The translations under genes were made by a program, and so were the position numbers. The notes under the pieces were generated by a model. That model was not told the DNA's origin. It saw nothing but the letters and a program-made list of their open reading frames with translations, and made no database searches. A DNA stretch of 12,496 nt, taken from BOG-1112 sp964635325. Lineage in GTDB: Bacteria; Bdellovibrionota_B; Oligoflexia; Oligoflexales; Bog-1112. This document shows, in pieces, positions 1 to 7,119 of this stretch (its first letter is position 1; each line of letters begins with the position of its first letter). Where the stretch lies: positions 1 through 12,496 of the forward strand of contig CAZWOL010000068.1 in NCBI GenBank assembly GCA_964635325.1, given 5' to 3'.

Positions 1-28
1 GCTATATGTTTGGCTTTTAGGAATTTGA

Positions 29-232
29 GTAAAGCTTACTAAGCAAGGCTATATTCGTGACGATTTTGGGGACAACCTGTGGCAGATTGCTCGATTGTAT
101 GGAAACGTTTTTTTAGTGAACACTCTGAATGAATTTGCAACCGAGCCAAGATCGGAACTTGAAGCGGATTGCCCTGTTTCAAGTCGAACTCACGTTACTA
201 GACGATCCTCACACTCACGCTCATACCTGTGA
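29..232 (+). pseudogene. LysM-like reading frame, probable gene remnant
   Basis: The open frame from the TGA at 26-28 to the TGA at 230-232 encodes a stretch reading GDNLWQIARLYGN followed by VNTLN, at about bases 71-133. This resembles the first half of a LysM peptidoglycan-binding domain (GDxLWxIAxxYG...LxxLN). No ATG, GTG or TTG precedes the motif in this frame, and the usual LysM ending (PGQxLxIP) does not follow. The last codons overlap the end of the convergent SCO gene. I infer a decayed or frameshifted piece of a cell-wall protein that may continue beyond the left edge. A chance match is possible because the motif is short. Confidence 0.3.
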
Positions 233-1033
233 CGTTTTTTTCTTACTTAGTGACTCAGGCTCCTGCCGACGCAAAAACCAAATCAGAAAGCCAATCATCA
301 GAATGGTACCGATCGCTGCAATCTTCAGCAGGTTCATAATCGCTACGGAATAGCTTCCTGCATTAGGATCATACTGATAGCACATCAGCAGGAGTCGCTC
401 GATCGTCGTCCCTACACGCCCCTTAGCTCCTTCGAGCAGAGCTAACTTCAGGTCCTTTGAGCGAAATTCGATGCCATATAAGTAACGTGTGATTCTACCC
501 TCTGGAGACAACACCGCAAGAACAGCTGGGTGTATGAACTGTTTCAAACGATCATCATAATGGTAGCGAAAGCCTAATTCGTCCGCGAGTTGACGTATGC
601 TCTCTTGCGTCCCCGTCAGGAAGTGAATGCCCTTATCAGCATTCGCACGACCATAAGTACGAACGTAGCTATCTTTCTTTTTTGCAGCAATATGTGAGTC
701 TTCTTTGGGGTCAATGCTGACCATGACAAAGTCGTACTCTTGCCCAAGCGTCCATGTTACTGCACGTGCTGCTGCAGAAAAGCCATCTAGGATGAGACTG
801 CAAAGTTTTGGGCACTCGAAGTAACCCATCATCACAACAATCGGTCGCTTGCCTACAACGTAGTCTGCAAGACTTGCAGGCTGTCCTTCTTCTTGTACGA
901 AGGGAATACTCAGGGTGATATCTTCCCCAAGCCGTTCTTTAACTCCGACATTTTCTAGGTTTTTTGGAAGGTTTGGATTGGCATTAGCAAGAACGATCGA
1001 ACTCAAGAAGACAAGAGGGAGAAGCCATCGCAT
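221..1033 (-). CDS. SCO1/SenC family copper chaperone, C-terminally membrane-anchored
   Basis: This protein of 270 residues is a periplasmic thioredoxin-fold copper-binding protein. SCO proteins deliver copper to the CuA site of cytochrome c oxidase subunit II or keep its cysteines reduced. The family signature is complete: ECPKLC supplies the two copper cysteines (C74, C78), SIDPKED follows at about 106-112, and the third ligand is H168 in FIHPA. Residues 1-18 look like a cleavable signal peptide ending ANA. A hydrophobic segment at about 233-254, followed by a basic tail, would anchor the C-terminus in the inner membrane. This differs from the N-terminal anchor of many SCO proteins. The ATG at 1033 is preceded by AAGGAT seven bases upstream. 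It is the last gene of the oxidase operon, 41 bp after ctaF, which fits a role in assembling that enzyme. Confidence 0.93.
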   Translation of the reverse strand: MRWLLPLVFLSSIVLANANPNLPKNLENVGVKERLGEDITLSIPFVQEEGQPASLADYVVGKRPIVVMMGYFECPKLCSLILDGFSAAARAVTWTLGQEYDFVMVSIDPKEDSHIAAKKKDSYVRTYGRANADKGIHFLTGTQESIRQLADELGFRYHYDDRLKQFIHPAVLAVLSPEGRITRYLYGIEFRSKDLKLALLEGAKGRVGTTIERLLLMCYQYDPNAGSYSVAIMNLLKIAAIGTILMIGFLIWFLRRQEPESLSKKKTSQV

Positions 1034-1074
1034 CAGTCGTATCCTTCGGGTGCCTTCTCCCCAGCCTCATGAGC

Positions 1075-1470
1075 TTAGTGCTCACCGTGTTCACTTCCCT
1101 CGGAACTCTTGGCATCATGAGATGCTGGTGGAGGCAGAGTCAGAGCAGGTACTTGCTCCAACTTCAAGGTGGTCGAAATTAATGGGCGTCGGAAAAACAA
1201 ATCCGCACCGGTGAGAAAGATAAAGATAAATACGAAAATAAGCGACGAAAAAAAGATGGCTCTGTTCTCATTGGAATCATACTTGAGTCCCATAAAGAAC
1301 ATCACAACTAACATCGCTTTGACAGAGGCAATCAGCATTGCAATGGTGAAATTGAAAACACCAAAATCAATACGTGATGCAACGACAGTAATCACCGTCA
1401 AAAAGAGCAAAGCGACAAAGAGCCTAACACACATTGCTACTGAAATAACATGATGACCTTTAGCAGACAT
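1075..1470 (-). CDS. ctaF: Cytochrome c oxidase subunit IV (CtaF-like)
   Basis: A small membrane protein of 131 residues with three predicted transmembrane helices, at about 12-32, 38-62 and 71-92. The second contains the hallmark of prokaryotic COX subunit IV, a Lys followed by hydrophobic residues and FFMGLKY (51-64). The subunit carries no metal and is thought to stabilise subunits I and III. The tail from about 97 is soluble, Pro- and Ser-rich, and ends in an acidic, His-containing stretch, which is typical low-complexity sequence for the family. Its ribosome binding site (AGGAGAG, 1476-1482) overlaps the ctaE stop codon, so translation is probably coupled to ctaE. Identification rests on the motif, size and position rather than on strong conservation. 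Confidence 0.87.
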   Translation of the reverse strand: MSAKGHHVISVAMCVRLFVALLFLTVITVVASRIDFGVFNFTIAMLIASVKAMLVVMFFMGLKYDSNENRAIFFSSLIFVFIFIFLTGADLFFRRPLISTTLKLEQVPALTLPPPASHDAKSSEGSEHGEH

Positions 1471-1481
1471 CTCGCTCTCTC

Positions 1482-2138
1482 CTATCCCACCAAGTAAAGT
1501 AATGGGTAAATAAAGATCCAGACTACGTCAACAAAGTGCCAGTACAATCCCGTCAATTCAATCGGTGTGAAATAATTTTCGCTAAAGTCTCCACGCTTGG
1601 CACGCATCAACACCCAAATAAGAATTCCAATACCGATAACAACGTGGATACCATGCAAACCAGTCATCATGAAATAAAGTGAAAAGAACAAAGCAGCCTT
1701 AGGATGCTCAAGACCTTGGTAAGTGAACATACCTGCAGGCAAGAGACCCAAATGCACCTTGTGTGCGTATTCAAAGTACTTAACAATCAAAAAACCAAAA
1801 GCACAGGCGATCGTAATCATGAGGTTGATGACCGTCTTGCGACGATCCCCTGTCTGAGCAGAACGCACAGCAAGAGCCATCGTAAAACTACTACTGATCA
1901 AAATCAGAGTGTTTAAGCCACCCAGTTTCCAGTCCAACAAGTGACTGGCTTCATGCCAAGCCTCATGATGCAGAGCACGAAAGACAGCATAACCGACAAA
2001 GAGTGGAGAGAAGAACAAGACCTCTTGCAAAAGAAAGAGCCACATGCCCACCTTGCACGCATCAAACTCGTGCTCAGCGTTATTAAAATGATGGGCAAAA
2101 TGATGTTGATTCGAGCTAGTGGACGTAGCTTCACTCAT
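1482..2138 (-). CDS. ctaE: Cytochrome c oxidase subunit III
   Basis: This 218-residue integral membrane protein has five predicted helices (about 30-54, 73-92, 103-123, 148-175 and 197-216). That is the short bacterial form of heme-copper oxidase subunit III, which lacks the first two helices of the mitochondrial protein. Diagnostic motifs are GLHGIHV (160-166) in helix IV and the terminal LYWHFVDVVWIFIYPLLY signature (198-215). Subunit III binds no metal; it supports proton uptake and protects subunit I from turnover inactivation. The N-terminus is rich in His and polar residues before the first helix. It starts three bases after the ctaD stop, with GGGGAA inside the end of ctaD as its ribosome binding site, so the two are in one transcript and probably coupled. 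Confidence 0.96.
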   Translation of the reverse strand: MSEATSTSSNQHHFAHHFNNAEHEFDACKVGMWLFLLQEVLFFSPLFVGYAVFRALHHEAWHEASHLLDWKLGGLNTLILISSSFTMALAVRSAQTGDRRKTVINLMITIACAFGFLIVKYFEYAHKVHLGLLPAGMFTYQGLEHPKAALFFSLYFMMTGLHGIHVVIGIGILIWVLMRAKRGDFSENYFTPIELTGLYWHFVDVVWIFIYPLLYLVG

Positions 2139-2141
2139 CGC

Positions 2142-3764
2142 TTATTTCCCCGCAAGATGCTTCTGTTGATACTCATAAGGACCATGGGTGACGACGGGCA
2201 CTTCCAAGAAATTTTCATGTGGTGGAGGAGATGATGTTTTCCACTCCAGTGTTTCAGCTCCCCAAGGATTGTCAGGAGCCTTACGACCACGGAAATGTGC
2301 GTAGGCTAAGTAGATTGCAGAGATCACAAAGCCTAAAGAAATCATATAGGAGCCGATAGTCGAAATTTGATTGAGCGTTGTGAATTGCGCTGGGTACGTA
2401 TAGTAACGTCTCGGCATCCCCTGTATACCTGCTATAAACTGTGGAAAGAACGTCACGTTGAAACCGACAAAGATAAAGAGCCAGGACACCACAGCTGCTT
2501 TTTCGCTATACATGCGTCCAATAAATTTGGGGAACCAAAAGTGCAGACCGGACATGAATGCCATTAATGCACCACCCACCATCGTATAGTGGAAATGTGA
2601 GACCACAAAATAAGTGTGTGTTAAATGGACATCGATAGCGATCGTTGCAAGGAAAACCCCAGTCAAACCACCAACCAAGAAGACGAAGATAAACGCAATC
2701 GCATAGAGCATCGGAGCTGCTAAACGTATAGAGCCCTGATACATCGTCGAAACCCAGTTAAACACCTTAATCCCTGTCGGTACCGCAACGAACATCGTCA
2801 ACAAAGAGAAGATGAAGTTAGCTGTGTCGGACTGCCCCGATACAAACATGTGATGGCCCCAAACAATGAAGGACACCAATGCAATACCGAAAACCGCACC
2901 AGCCATACCCCAGTAGCTAAAAATGTTTTTGCGAGAGAAAACCGGGATCACATCATTGATCACACCCATCGCTGGCAAAATCATGATGTATACCGCAGGA
3001 TGCGAGTAGAACCAAAAGAAGTGTTGGAAAAGAACAGGATCACCACCAAGTTTCGGATCAAAGATTCCAATACCAAGCACACGCTCACATACAAGAAGCA
3101 GAAGCGTTAATGCAATGACTGGAGTTGCAAGCATCTGAATAATGTTAGTTGCATAAAGACACCAGGTGAACAAGGGTAGGCGTCCCCAAGTTAGGCCAGG
3201 AGCTCTCAGCTTGTGCACCGTCGTGATGAAATTGAGAGCAGTCAAGATAGTCCCCAACCCCATAACAAAGGCACCCGTCACAACCAAGATCGTCGATGTA
3301 CTTGTGCGAATAGAATACGGTGCATAAAAGGTCCACCCTGTGTCGATACCGCTTGTAAACAGCGTTACGATCGCAAGGAGTGCACCAAATACAAAGATGT
3401 AATACGAAAGAAGGTTAAGTTTAGGGAAAGCAACGTCTTGTGCACCAACCTGCATCGGCAACACGAGGTTACCAATTGCAGACGGAATCATTGGAAGTAT
3501 GACCATAAACACCATAATAGTGCCATGATAGGTGAAAGCTTGATTGTATTTATCTGGACTCAGTAAGGTACTCTCAGGATGAAAGAGATGCGTCCTTATC
3601 AGCAGAGCTGCAATCCCCCCAAAAAGAAAGAGGACAAGGATCGTGTACATATACAAGAGACCGATACGTTTGTGATCAAGGGTATAAACCCAAGACCAAA
3701 GGCCCTTTTTGTGCGTGAGATAGTTCCCATGACTTCCATGGGTGTTTGCGTGACTTGACGACAT
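2142..3764 (-). CDS. ctaD: Cytochrome c oxidase subunit I, A2-type heme-copper oxidase
   Basis: The catalytic subunit (540 residues, about 12 helices) reduces O2 to water and pumps protons. The metal ligands are present: H80 and H392 for low-spin heme a, H390 for heme a3, and H255, H304 and H305 for CuB, with Y259 the expected cross-linked tyrosine. The K-channel lysine is K333 in PTGIKVFNW. Helix VI reads YSHPAVY, where A1-type enzymes have GHPEVY, so the D-channel Glu is replaced by Ala. A Tyr-Ser pair just upstream is the known A2-subfamily substitute. D110 in VGAQDVAFP is the likely D-channel entrance. The ATG at 3764 is preceded by GGAGAG, and the gene follows ctaC by 15 bp. Length and motifs are those of an intact aa3/caa3 subunit I. 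Confidence 0.98.
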   Translation of the reverse strand: MSSSHANTHGSHGNYLTHKKGLWSWVYTLDHKRIGLLYMYTILVLFLFGGIAALLIRTHLFHPESTLLSPDKYNQAFTYHGTIMVFMVILPMIPSAIGNLVLPMQVGAQDVAFPKLNLLSYYIFVFGALLAIVTLFTSGIDTGWTFYAPYSIRTSTSTILVVTGAFVMGLGTILTALNFITTVHKLRAPGLTWGRLPLFTWCLYATNIIQMLATPVIALTLLLLVCERVLGIGIFDPKLGGDPVLFQHFFWFYSHPAVYIMILPAMGVINDVIPVFSRKNIFSYWGMAGAVFGIALVSFIVWGHHMFVSGQSDTANFIFSLLTMFVAVPTGIKVFNWVSTMYQGSIRLAAPMLYAIAFIFVFLVGGLTGVFLATIAIDVHLTHTYFVVSHFHYTMVGGALMAFMSGLHFWFPKFIGRMYSEKAAVVSWLFIFVGFNVTFFPQFIAGIQGMPRRYYTYPAQFTTLNQISTIGSYMISLGFVISAIYLAYAHFRGRKAPDNPWGAETLEWKTSSPPPHENFLEVPVVTHGPYEYQQKHLAGK

Positions 3765-3779
3765 GTGCTCTCCGACTCC

Positions 3780-4745
3780 CTAGTCTTTTATACTTTTGAT
3801 GAGTTCGATGACTGCGCCAATTTCTTCAACAGAAATGAGCCCCTTGAACGAAGGCATAACCGGTTGGTAGCCTTTGAGAATCTTATTTGGTGTCGCTGCA
3901 GTTGCAGGATTCTCAATCATGTCACGTATATAATTTTCATCCACAAAATGTTTGGATCCATCCATCATCTCTTCTTGCTTATGCCAGATACCCTTGAAAC
4001 TTGGGCCGACAAGACGCTCACCCGTGAGTGTGTGACAAGCAGAGCAACCTTTTTCCATGTAGACTTGCTTACCCCACTGCACAGGATCTTTGGGATGCTC
4101 TTTAGGTCCAGCAGCAGTCTTTTTCCACTTATCCCAATCTTCGGGAGACACAACCTTGATCGTCGCAAGCATCTTAGCATGTGAAGTTCCACAATACTGA
4201 GTACAGAAGACGTTATGCTCCCCTGCCTCTTTGGCCTGGAACCAAACCGTCGTGTAGTAACCAGGAACAACGTCGCTTTTGATGCGGAAATCAGCGACAG
4301 CAAAAGCATGGATCACATCTTCAGAAGTCATCAGAAGACGGATTGGAATATTTTGCGGGACAATGAGTTCACCAATCGTAGTCACTCCATTGTCGTATTG
4401 GAACTGCCAAAGCCATTGCTTACCAATAACTTTGATGTCGTAGGAACTCTCTGGTGCAACCTTGAGTCGGTCATAGATAGCCCATCCCCACGCAAAAATA
4501 AACAAAACGAGAAGCGTTGGGAAAAAGACCCAAACGAATTCTAGCTTTTGATTGTGGATGATGTTTCCTACAGGCTGTCCTGGCTCTCTTTCTCTATACT
4601 TGTAGAGGAACCAAACGAGGGCCCCTACAATTCCAACCATAAAGAAAGCGCTCATCGCAACGAGAAAGTAGAAAAGCATGTCCCACTTTTCAGCGATCTC
4701 TGAAGCACCAATGGGAAGAACTCGCATATGACTTTTATCAACCAC
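3780..4745 (-). CDS. ctaC: Cytochrome c oxidase subunit II with fused cytochrome c domain (caa3 type)
   Basis: Subunit II (321 residues) takes electrons from a c-type donor into the CuA centre and on to heme a. Two helices (about 22-48 and 68-92) are followed by a periplasmic cupredoxin domain with WLWQF (111-115) and CuA ligands H146, C181, C185, H189 and M192. The carbonyl-ligand position, usually Glu, is Q183. After about 220, a mono-heme cytochrome c domain carries CSACH (C234, C237, H238) with M297 in VMPSF as likely sixth ligand. This fusion defines caa3 oxidases. The GTG at 4745 has AGGGAT six bases upstream, whereas the ATG at 4727 has no ribosome binding site, so GTG was chosen. It is the first gene of the oxidase operon. 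No classical cleavable signal peptide is obvious. Confidence 0.97.
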   Translation of the reverse strand: MVDKSHMRVLPIGASEIAEKWDMLFYFLVAMSAFFMVGIVGALVWFLYKYREREPGQPVGNIIHNQKLEFVWVFFPTLLVLFIFAWGWAIYDRLKVAPESSYDIKVIGKQWLWQFQYDNGVTTIGELIVPQNIPIRLLMTSEDVIHAFAVADFRIKSDVVPGYYTTVWFQAKEAGEHNVFCTQYCGTSHAKMLATIKVVSPEDWDKWKKTAAGPKEHPKDPVQWGKQVYMEKGCSACHTLTGERLVGPSFKGIWHKQEEMMDGSKHFVDENYIRDMIENPATAATPNKILKGYQPVMPSFKGLISVEEIGAVIELIKSIKD

Positions 4746-4751
4746 GAACAG

Positions 4752-4757
4752 ATCCCT
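4752..4757 (-). promoter_or_regulatory. Ribosome binding site of ctaC
   Basis: AGGGAT on the minus strand lies six bases upstream of the GTG at 4745. It decides for this GTG over the internal ATG at 4727. The rest of 4746-4903 must hold the oxidase promoter if ctaC starts its own transcript, but no convincing pair of promoter boxes was recognised there. Confidence 0.6.
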
Positions 4758-4903
4758 ATCCTAAGTTGCCGATTTCAAGATCATGAATACACCCATTGGA
4801 TGTTAAAGTTAGCGGAATAAAAAAAGGTAGGCAAGCTGACTTTTCCAGCGAAGTAGGTGCAAGGTAAATTTTTTTTTGCAAGCCGAACAATTTGACCTCA
4901 ATT

Positions 4904-5713
4904 TTAAACAGGGTGGTTCAAGTAGGACCTGAACGCTTTCAACATATACGAAGCACCTTTGCCGTCGATCTGACGATGGTCGAGAGTCACCCCTATCGAT
5001 AAAATAGGACGGATCACAATCTGCTTATCCACCACAACAGCTCGATCTTTAATCTCTCCAACTGCCATAAGCGCAGGACAGCGAGAATAGGGCACCAACG
5101 GTGCAAACCCGTTTTCGATCCCGAGCATCCCAACCGATGTTACCATCATACTCCCAAATGCATCCTTAGGTGCATTTAAAAGTGGTGACCAAAGATTGAG
5201 CGCATACAAAATATATCCAAAAAACGAAAGCAGTGGACCTACTAAAAAACTTGGTAACCACCAAAAAATATTTTTCATCTTTTTGTATTCGAAGTCATCA
5301 CCTACTTTGATGCGACGTGCACTTCTCTGCAATTCGACCGCTATATCTGCTGGGCTTTTGTGATCACAGTTGCGAATCAACACACCAGAAAGATTGTCCT
5401 CCTTACTGTCTGGAGAGACCTGCAAAAAAATATTGATGTCCTTGCGTTGGTAGAGTCGGCCAAATCTTCGCACTGTATTCAGTATTGGAAACTCTCGCAG
5501 ACTCAAAGCTGCTGCTTTTGCGACCACCACGGTAGGAGTGATCCGACGTCCTTCCTGGCTTTCTCTGGAGATAAATTGCAAAAGGTTTGTCGCATCGATT
5601 TCGACCGTCGCATAAATCGAAGGATCTCCTGCAGAACGCCATGTGCCCATTGCAATCTTTCGCCAGGCACTCATCTTTGCAGGCCCCGTCAATTCGACAT
5701 TATTGGCAAACAT
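4904..5713 (-). CDS. Stand-alone 2-oxoacid dehydrogenase E2-type acyltransferase domain protein
   Basis: This 269-residue protein resembles the catalytic (CAT-like) domain of dihydrolipoamide acyltransferases. The strongest evidence is the C-terminal LDHRQIDGKGA, which carries the HxxxDG active-site motif. SIYATVEIDATNLLQF and PTVVVAKAAALSL near the N-terminus fit the start of that fold. It lacks the lipoyl and E1/E3-binding domains of a full E2, and no E1 or E3 gene lies nearby. A strongly hydrophobic insert at about 147-180 could touch or cross the membrane. It may therefore act on another acyl carrier, or be a chloramphenicol-acetyltransferase-like relative; the substrate is unknown. The start is the ATG at 5713, six bases after GGAGG; the in-frame GTG at 5719 abuts that site. 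It lies 133 bp after the aminopeptidase gene and 158 bp before ctaC. Confidence 0.75.
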   Translation of the reverse strand: MFANNVELTGPAKMSAWRKIAMGTWRSAGDPSIYATVEIDATNLLQFISRESQEGRRITPTVVVAKAAALSLREFPILNTVRRFGRLYQRKDINIFLQVSPDSKEDNLSGVLIRNCDHKSPADIAVELQRSARRIKVGDDFEYKKMKNIFWWLPSFLVGPLLSFFGYILYALNLWSPLLNAPKDAFGSMMVTSVGMLGIENGFAPLVPYSRCPALMAVGEIKDRAVVVDKQIVIRPILSIGVTLDHRQIDGKGASYMLKAFRSYLNHPV

Positions 5714-5719
5714 GCGCAC

Positions 5720-5724
5720 CCTCC
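5720..5724 (-). promoter_or_regulatory. Ribosome binding site fixing the acyltransferase start
   Basis: GGAGG on the minus strand directly abuts the in-frame GTG at 5719 and lies six bases before the ATG at 5713. The spacing supports ATG 5713 as the true start, giving a protein two residues shorter than the longest frame. Confidence 0.65.
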
Positions 5725-5846
5725 AGAAATTTTAATGTGATGTAAGTATTTATGTTTTTATAGAATTTTGCAGAATTTAAAAAGCAGATTGTAGAGTGGG
5801 TGTCGCATATGACGGGGGATGGAAGCTAGGATATGAATCCAAAAAA

Positions 5847-7043
5847 CTAGTTAAGCCCCATTTCCATCAAATAAGCGAGTAAGATTTTTGCATAGTTCAC
5901 AGAATGGATTGCACTATTTTGAGAAGCTGCAATGGTATCTTCTGCGGAGTGAATTTTTTTGTTGTACTCACGCATACGTGATTCAAATGGAATAGACGCT
6001 GGATATCCTCTGCGACTCCAAGAAGCATGATCCGAGCAGGCGTACCCACAACGATCTTCTTTCACAACATTTTTCGGAAGATAGGTCTTGATCAGATTCT
6101 TGATAAAAGAATTTTGTCGCGCATCCGTGTAGTCTGTCATCAGTACAATTTCTTTGGGACGCGTCGTAAAGTTGGTCATATCAAGCTGCATAACACCAAC
6201 AACGTTTTCATTACGATCACGAAAGGATTGCGCAACATCCGATGAACCACGCAACCCAACCTCTTCAGCAGCATAGGAAATAAATTTCATCGTTCGATCT
6301 GGACGCACTCCCATCGCATTCATAATGCGAAGCGCCTCGGTAATAACCGCAAGTCCAGAAGCATCATCATCAGCCCCTGGAGCATCAACGTCATCGGTTG
6401 GGGACCAACCTGCAATGGAGTCACCATGTGCACCAACAACAATAACTTCATTCGGTTTTGTACTACCCTTTACAGTTAGAATCACCGAACGCTGTGGGTA
6501 GTCTGCATGTTCAAAGTATTGCAAGTCAACGTTTGGCATTGACGAGGTCATCTCTGTCCATTTCGCACCAACCCATTCCTGCGAATGCACGCCTGTTTGT
6601 GAAGTGTAGTAACGATTACGATAGGACGACAAAGCCTCTATGGTTGAACGGAGATTACTCTCGTCGACCATTGCATGCGCCTTAGCTACGAGTTCTTTCT
6701 GATGAATAACAGGGGGAGCAAAGACTTGGTGTTCCACTTCATTTGCGAACTCCATAGCTTCTTCTATACTGTTTTCTACAATGTAACCCCCACAACGCCC
6801 ATAGATGGAATGCATAACATTGGAGAGTCTTGGTAGTTCCTTATTTGACATTTTGAGTACTGCAAAATCTTTGGTCTGATTTACAATAGTGAACTGCTTG
6901 CGAAACGGTTGGTTAAGTCTAGGAAGGGCATCAATCCCGATCGAAACCAAAACTTGAGAATTGGATGTCTCATCGATAGCGATCGCTAGCCCTGAAAAAG
7001 ATAAAAAAGAATAAGCAATCAAGGATTGAATAGCATTACGCAT
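5847..7043 (-). CDS. Exported M28-family zinc aminopeptidase (bacterial leucyl aminopeptidase type)
   Basis: This 398-residue di-zinc exopeptidase removes N-terminal, preferably hydrophobic, residues from peptides. All M28 metal and catalytic sites are present: H206 in GAHGDS, the Asp of APGADDDASG (225-227), E260-E261 in AAEEVG, D288 in QLDMTNF and H339 in CSDHASW. CGYAC (332-336) matches the disulfide loop next to the last ligand in Aeromonas/Vibrio aminopeptidases, as expected for an extracytoplasmic enzyme. Residues 1-22 form a signal peptide (basic start, hydrophobic core, AIA ending). About 100 residues then precede the catalytic domain and could be a propeptide. The ATG at 7043 has AGGGAA eight bases upstream; earlier TTG and ATG codons in frame (7097, 7070) lack well-spaced sites. 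It begins 76 bp after the amidohydrolase gene and may share its transcript. Confidence 0.93.
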   Translation of the reverse strand: MRNAIQSLIAYSFLSFSGLAIAIDETSNSQVLVSIGIDALPRLNQPFRKQFTIVNQTKDFAVLKMSNKELPRLSNVMHSIYGRCGGYIVENSIEEAMEFANEVEHQVFAPPVIHQKELVAKAHAMVDESNLRSTIEALSSYRNRYYTSQTGVHSQEWVGAKWTEMTSSMPNVDLQYFEHADYPQRSVILTVKGSTKPNEVIVVGAHGDSIAGWSPTDDVDAPGADDDASGLAVITEALRIMNAMGVRPDRTMKFISYAAEEVGLRGSSDVAQSFRDRNENVVGVMQLDMTNFTTRPKEIVLMTDYTDARQNSFIKNLIKTYLPKNVVKEDRCGYACSDHASWSRRGYPASIPFESRMREYNKKIHSAEDTIAASQNSAIHSVNYAKILLAYLMEMGLN

Positions 7044-7119
7044 AAGCAAGTTCCCTATGAGGTCTGACATCCTCTTATGGTAACATCGCTTGGGCAATCG
7101 TCAAAGAATGCTAAGACAA

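Noticed and set aside
66..77. TTGGGGACAACC resembles the arm of the 10192-10271 inverted repeat (TTGGGGAACAACC, one base longer).
   Set aside because: A single 12-base match with an indel, and the bases also encode the LysM-like GDNLW motif. It is not enough to claim a second copy of the element.
129..353. A 74-codon plus-strand frame opposite the end of the SCO gene.
   Set aside because: It has no family resemblance, runs antisense into the SCO gene, and has no ribosome binding site. It is the shadow of real coding sequence for most of its length.
3213..3566. A 117-codon plus-strand frame inside ctaD.
   Set aside because: It is antisense to highly conserved subunit I coding sequence, its composition is unlike a folded protein, and no start signals are present.
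4819..4877. Poly-A (4819-4825) and poly-T (4869-4877) runs between the acyltransferase stop and ctaC, considered as an intrinsic terminator.
   Set aside because: For the minus strand the A-run would be the T-run of a terminator, but only a 4-bp stem (GCTG/CAGC) lies upstream of it, nine bases away. The poly-T is on the wrong strand to end the minus-strand gene.
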